A stretch of DNA of 5,076 nt from Alphaproteobacteria bacterium (GTDB lineage Bacteria > Pseudomonadota > Alphaproteobacteria > Reyranellales > Reyranellaceae): positions 7,308-12,383 of the forward strand of contig VBAF01000003.1 of the NCBI GenBank assembly GCA_005884705.1, in the 5' to 3' direction. Position 1 is the stretch's first letter; each line of letters begins with the position of its first letter. The position numbers were made by a program, and so were the translations under genes. This document shows, in pieces, positions 4,601 through 5,076 of this stretch. The notes beneath the pieces were generated by a model. The model worked only from the letters and a program-made list of their open reading frames with translations. It was not told the origin of the DNA and ran no database searches.

Positions 4601-5076
4601 ATGGACGGCGCCTTCACGAGGCTGGTGGCGGGCGCGCTGGGCGCCAGCCCGTTCCGGGTGCTCGACATCGGCTGTTCGGGCGGGCTCGATCCGCGCTGGC
4701 GGGCGTTCGGCGCCAATCTGCAGGCGATCGGCATCGATGCCAGCCGCGGCGAGTGCGCGCGCCTGTCCAAGACCGAGGCACAGCCCGGAATCGAGTATGT
4801 GCCGGCCTTCGTCGCCGGCATGGTGGACCGCACGATCGATCCCGAGCGCCAGGCCTCGCCGCTGATCCTGGCGGTACGCGAGCGGCTCTCCTTCATGCGC
4901 ACCCGCGAGATCCGCGCGGCGCGGCTGGCCGCGGCGGAGATCGAGGAGAAGCTGCGCCACAATGCCTGGGAGATGACCGAGCTCGCCGACAAGGAAAAGC
5001 CGGTGCTGGTGTCGGAGCTGCTGGCGGCGCGCGGCTGGACGGATTTCGACTATCTCAAGATCGACATCGACGGCTC
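4601..5076 (+). CDS. FkbM-like SAM-dependent methyltransferase (N-terminal part, runs off the window)
   Basis: The reading frame is open from the ATG at 4601 to the window end (158 complete codons), so the gene continues beyond. Residues 20-28, VLDIGCSGG, are SAM-binding motif I; GIDAS (44-48) supplies the acidic residue expected to bind the ribose. FDYLKIDIDG (149-158) matches the FkbM family's LKID(x)EG motif, after which the fold normally continues. FkbM-type enzymes methylate hydroxyls of sugars, polyketides or lipids; the substrate here is unknown. Between the two motifs, residues 82-133 form a long, charged, probably helical stretch (SFMRTREIRAARL, AEIEEKL), making the motif spacing longer than I would expect for a compact FkbM domain. 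There is no signal peptide. Seven bases separate it from the cyclase-family gene, with the ribosome site overlapping that stop, so the two are very likely one operon. Confidence 0.82.
   Translation, partial: MDGAFTRLVAGALGASPFRVLDIGCSGGLDPRWRAFGANLQAIGIDASRGECARLSKTEAQPGIEYVPAFVAGMVDRTIDPERQASPLILAVRERLSFMRTREIRAARLAAAEIEEKLRHNAWEMTELADKEKPVLVSELLAARGWTDFDYLKIDIDG

Noticed and set aside
3412..4992. A 526-codon minus-strand open frame antisense to the cyclase-family gene and methyltransferase start
   Set aside because: It lies opposite a well-supported gene, its translation is low-complexity His/Arg/Gln/Ala-rich without a recognisable fold, and long antisense frames are expected in GC-rich DNA where third-position GC suppresses stops.

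Overview
The window is GC-rich, gene-dense DNA with the look of a soil or freshwater alphaproteobacterium (Hyphomicrobiales, Reyranella or Rhodospirillales-like). This is inferred from codon use, a Bug-type solute receptor, and two small protein types common in that class: a secreted DxDxDG protein and a charged protein ending in an SFPGSDP motif. I cannot name the genus from sequence alone.

Layout, left to right. (1) 1-440 (+) is the C-terminal part of a Bug/TctC-like receptor, cut by the window edge. (2) A strong GC hairpin at 446-470 separates it from a convergent small gene, 492-800 (-), which encodes a secreted protein with three DxDxDG putative calcium-binding motifs. (3) A 162-bp divergent intergenic region (801-962) carries a 17-bp direct repeat (19-bp period), an inverted repeat and a possible EcfG-type promoter. 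It precedes 963-1271 (+), a 102-aa charged small protein. (4) 1282-3448 (-) is a compact three-gene tungstate ABC transporter operon, transcribed permease (tupB), ATPase (tupC), binding protein (tupA), with ATGA stop/start overlaps at both junctions. (5) A 107-bp divergent gap leads to 3556-4593 (+), a cyclase-family (PF04199-type) metal-dependent hydrolase. Its stop codon overlaps the ribosome binding site of 4601->5076 (+), the N-terminal part of an FkbM-like methyltransferase cut by the right edge.

How the genes relate: tupBCA forms one uptake system, presumably supplying tungsten (or molybdenum) to cofactor enzymes encoded elsewhere. The cyclase-family hydrolase and the methyltransferase look co-transcribed and translationally linked, but their shared pathway is not evident. 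The Bug receptor, the DxDxDG protein and the SFPGSDP protein look like independent units.

No RNA genes, insertion sequences, CRISPR arrays or clear signs of recent transfer were seen. No intergenic stretch exceeds 162 bp. Nothing here is convincingly a new system. The most interesting points are the promoter-proximal repeat and possible stress promoter before the SFPGSDP gene, the permease-first tup order, and the hydrolase/methyltransferase pair.
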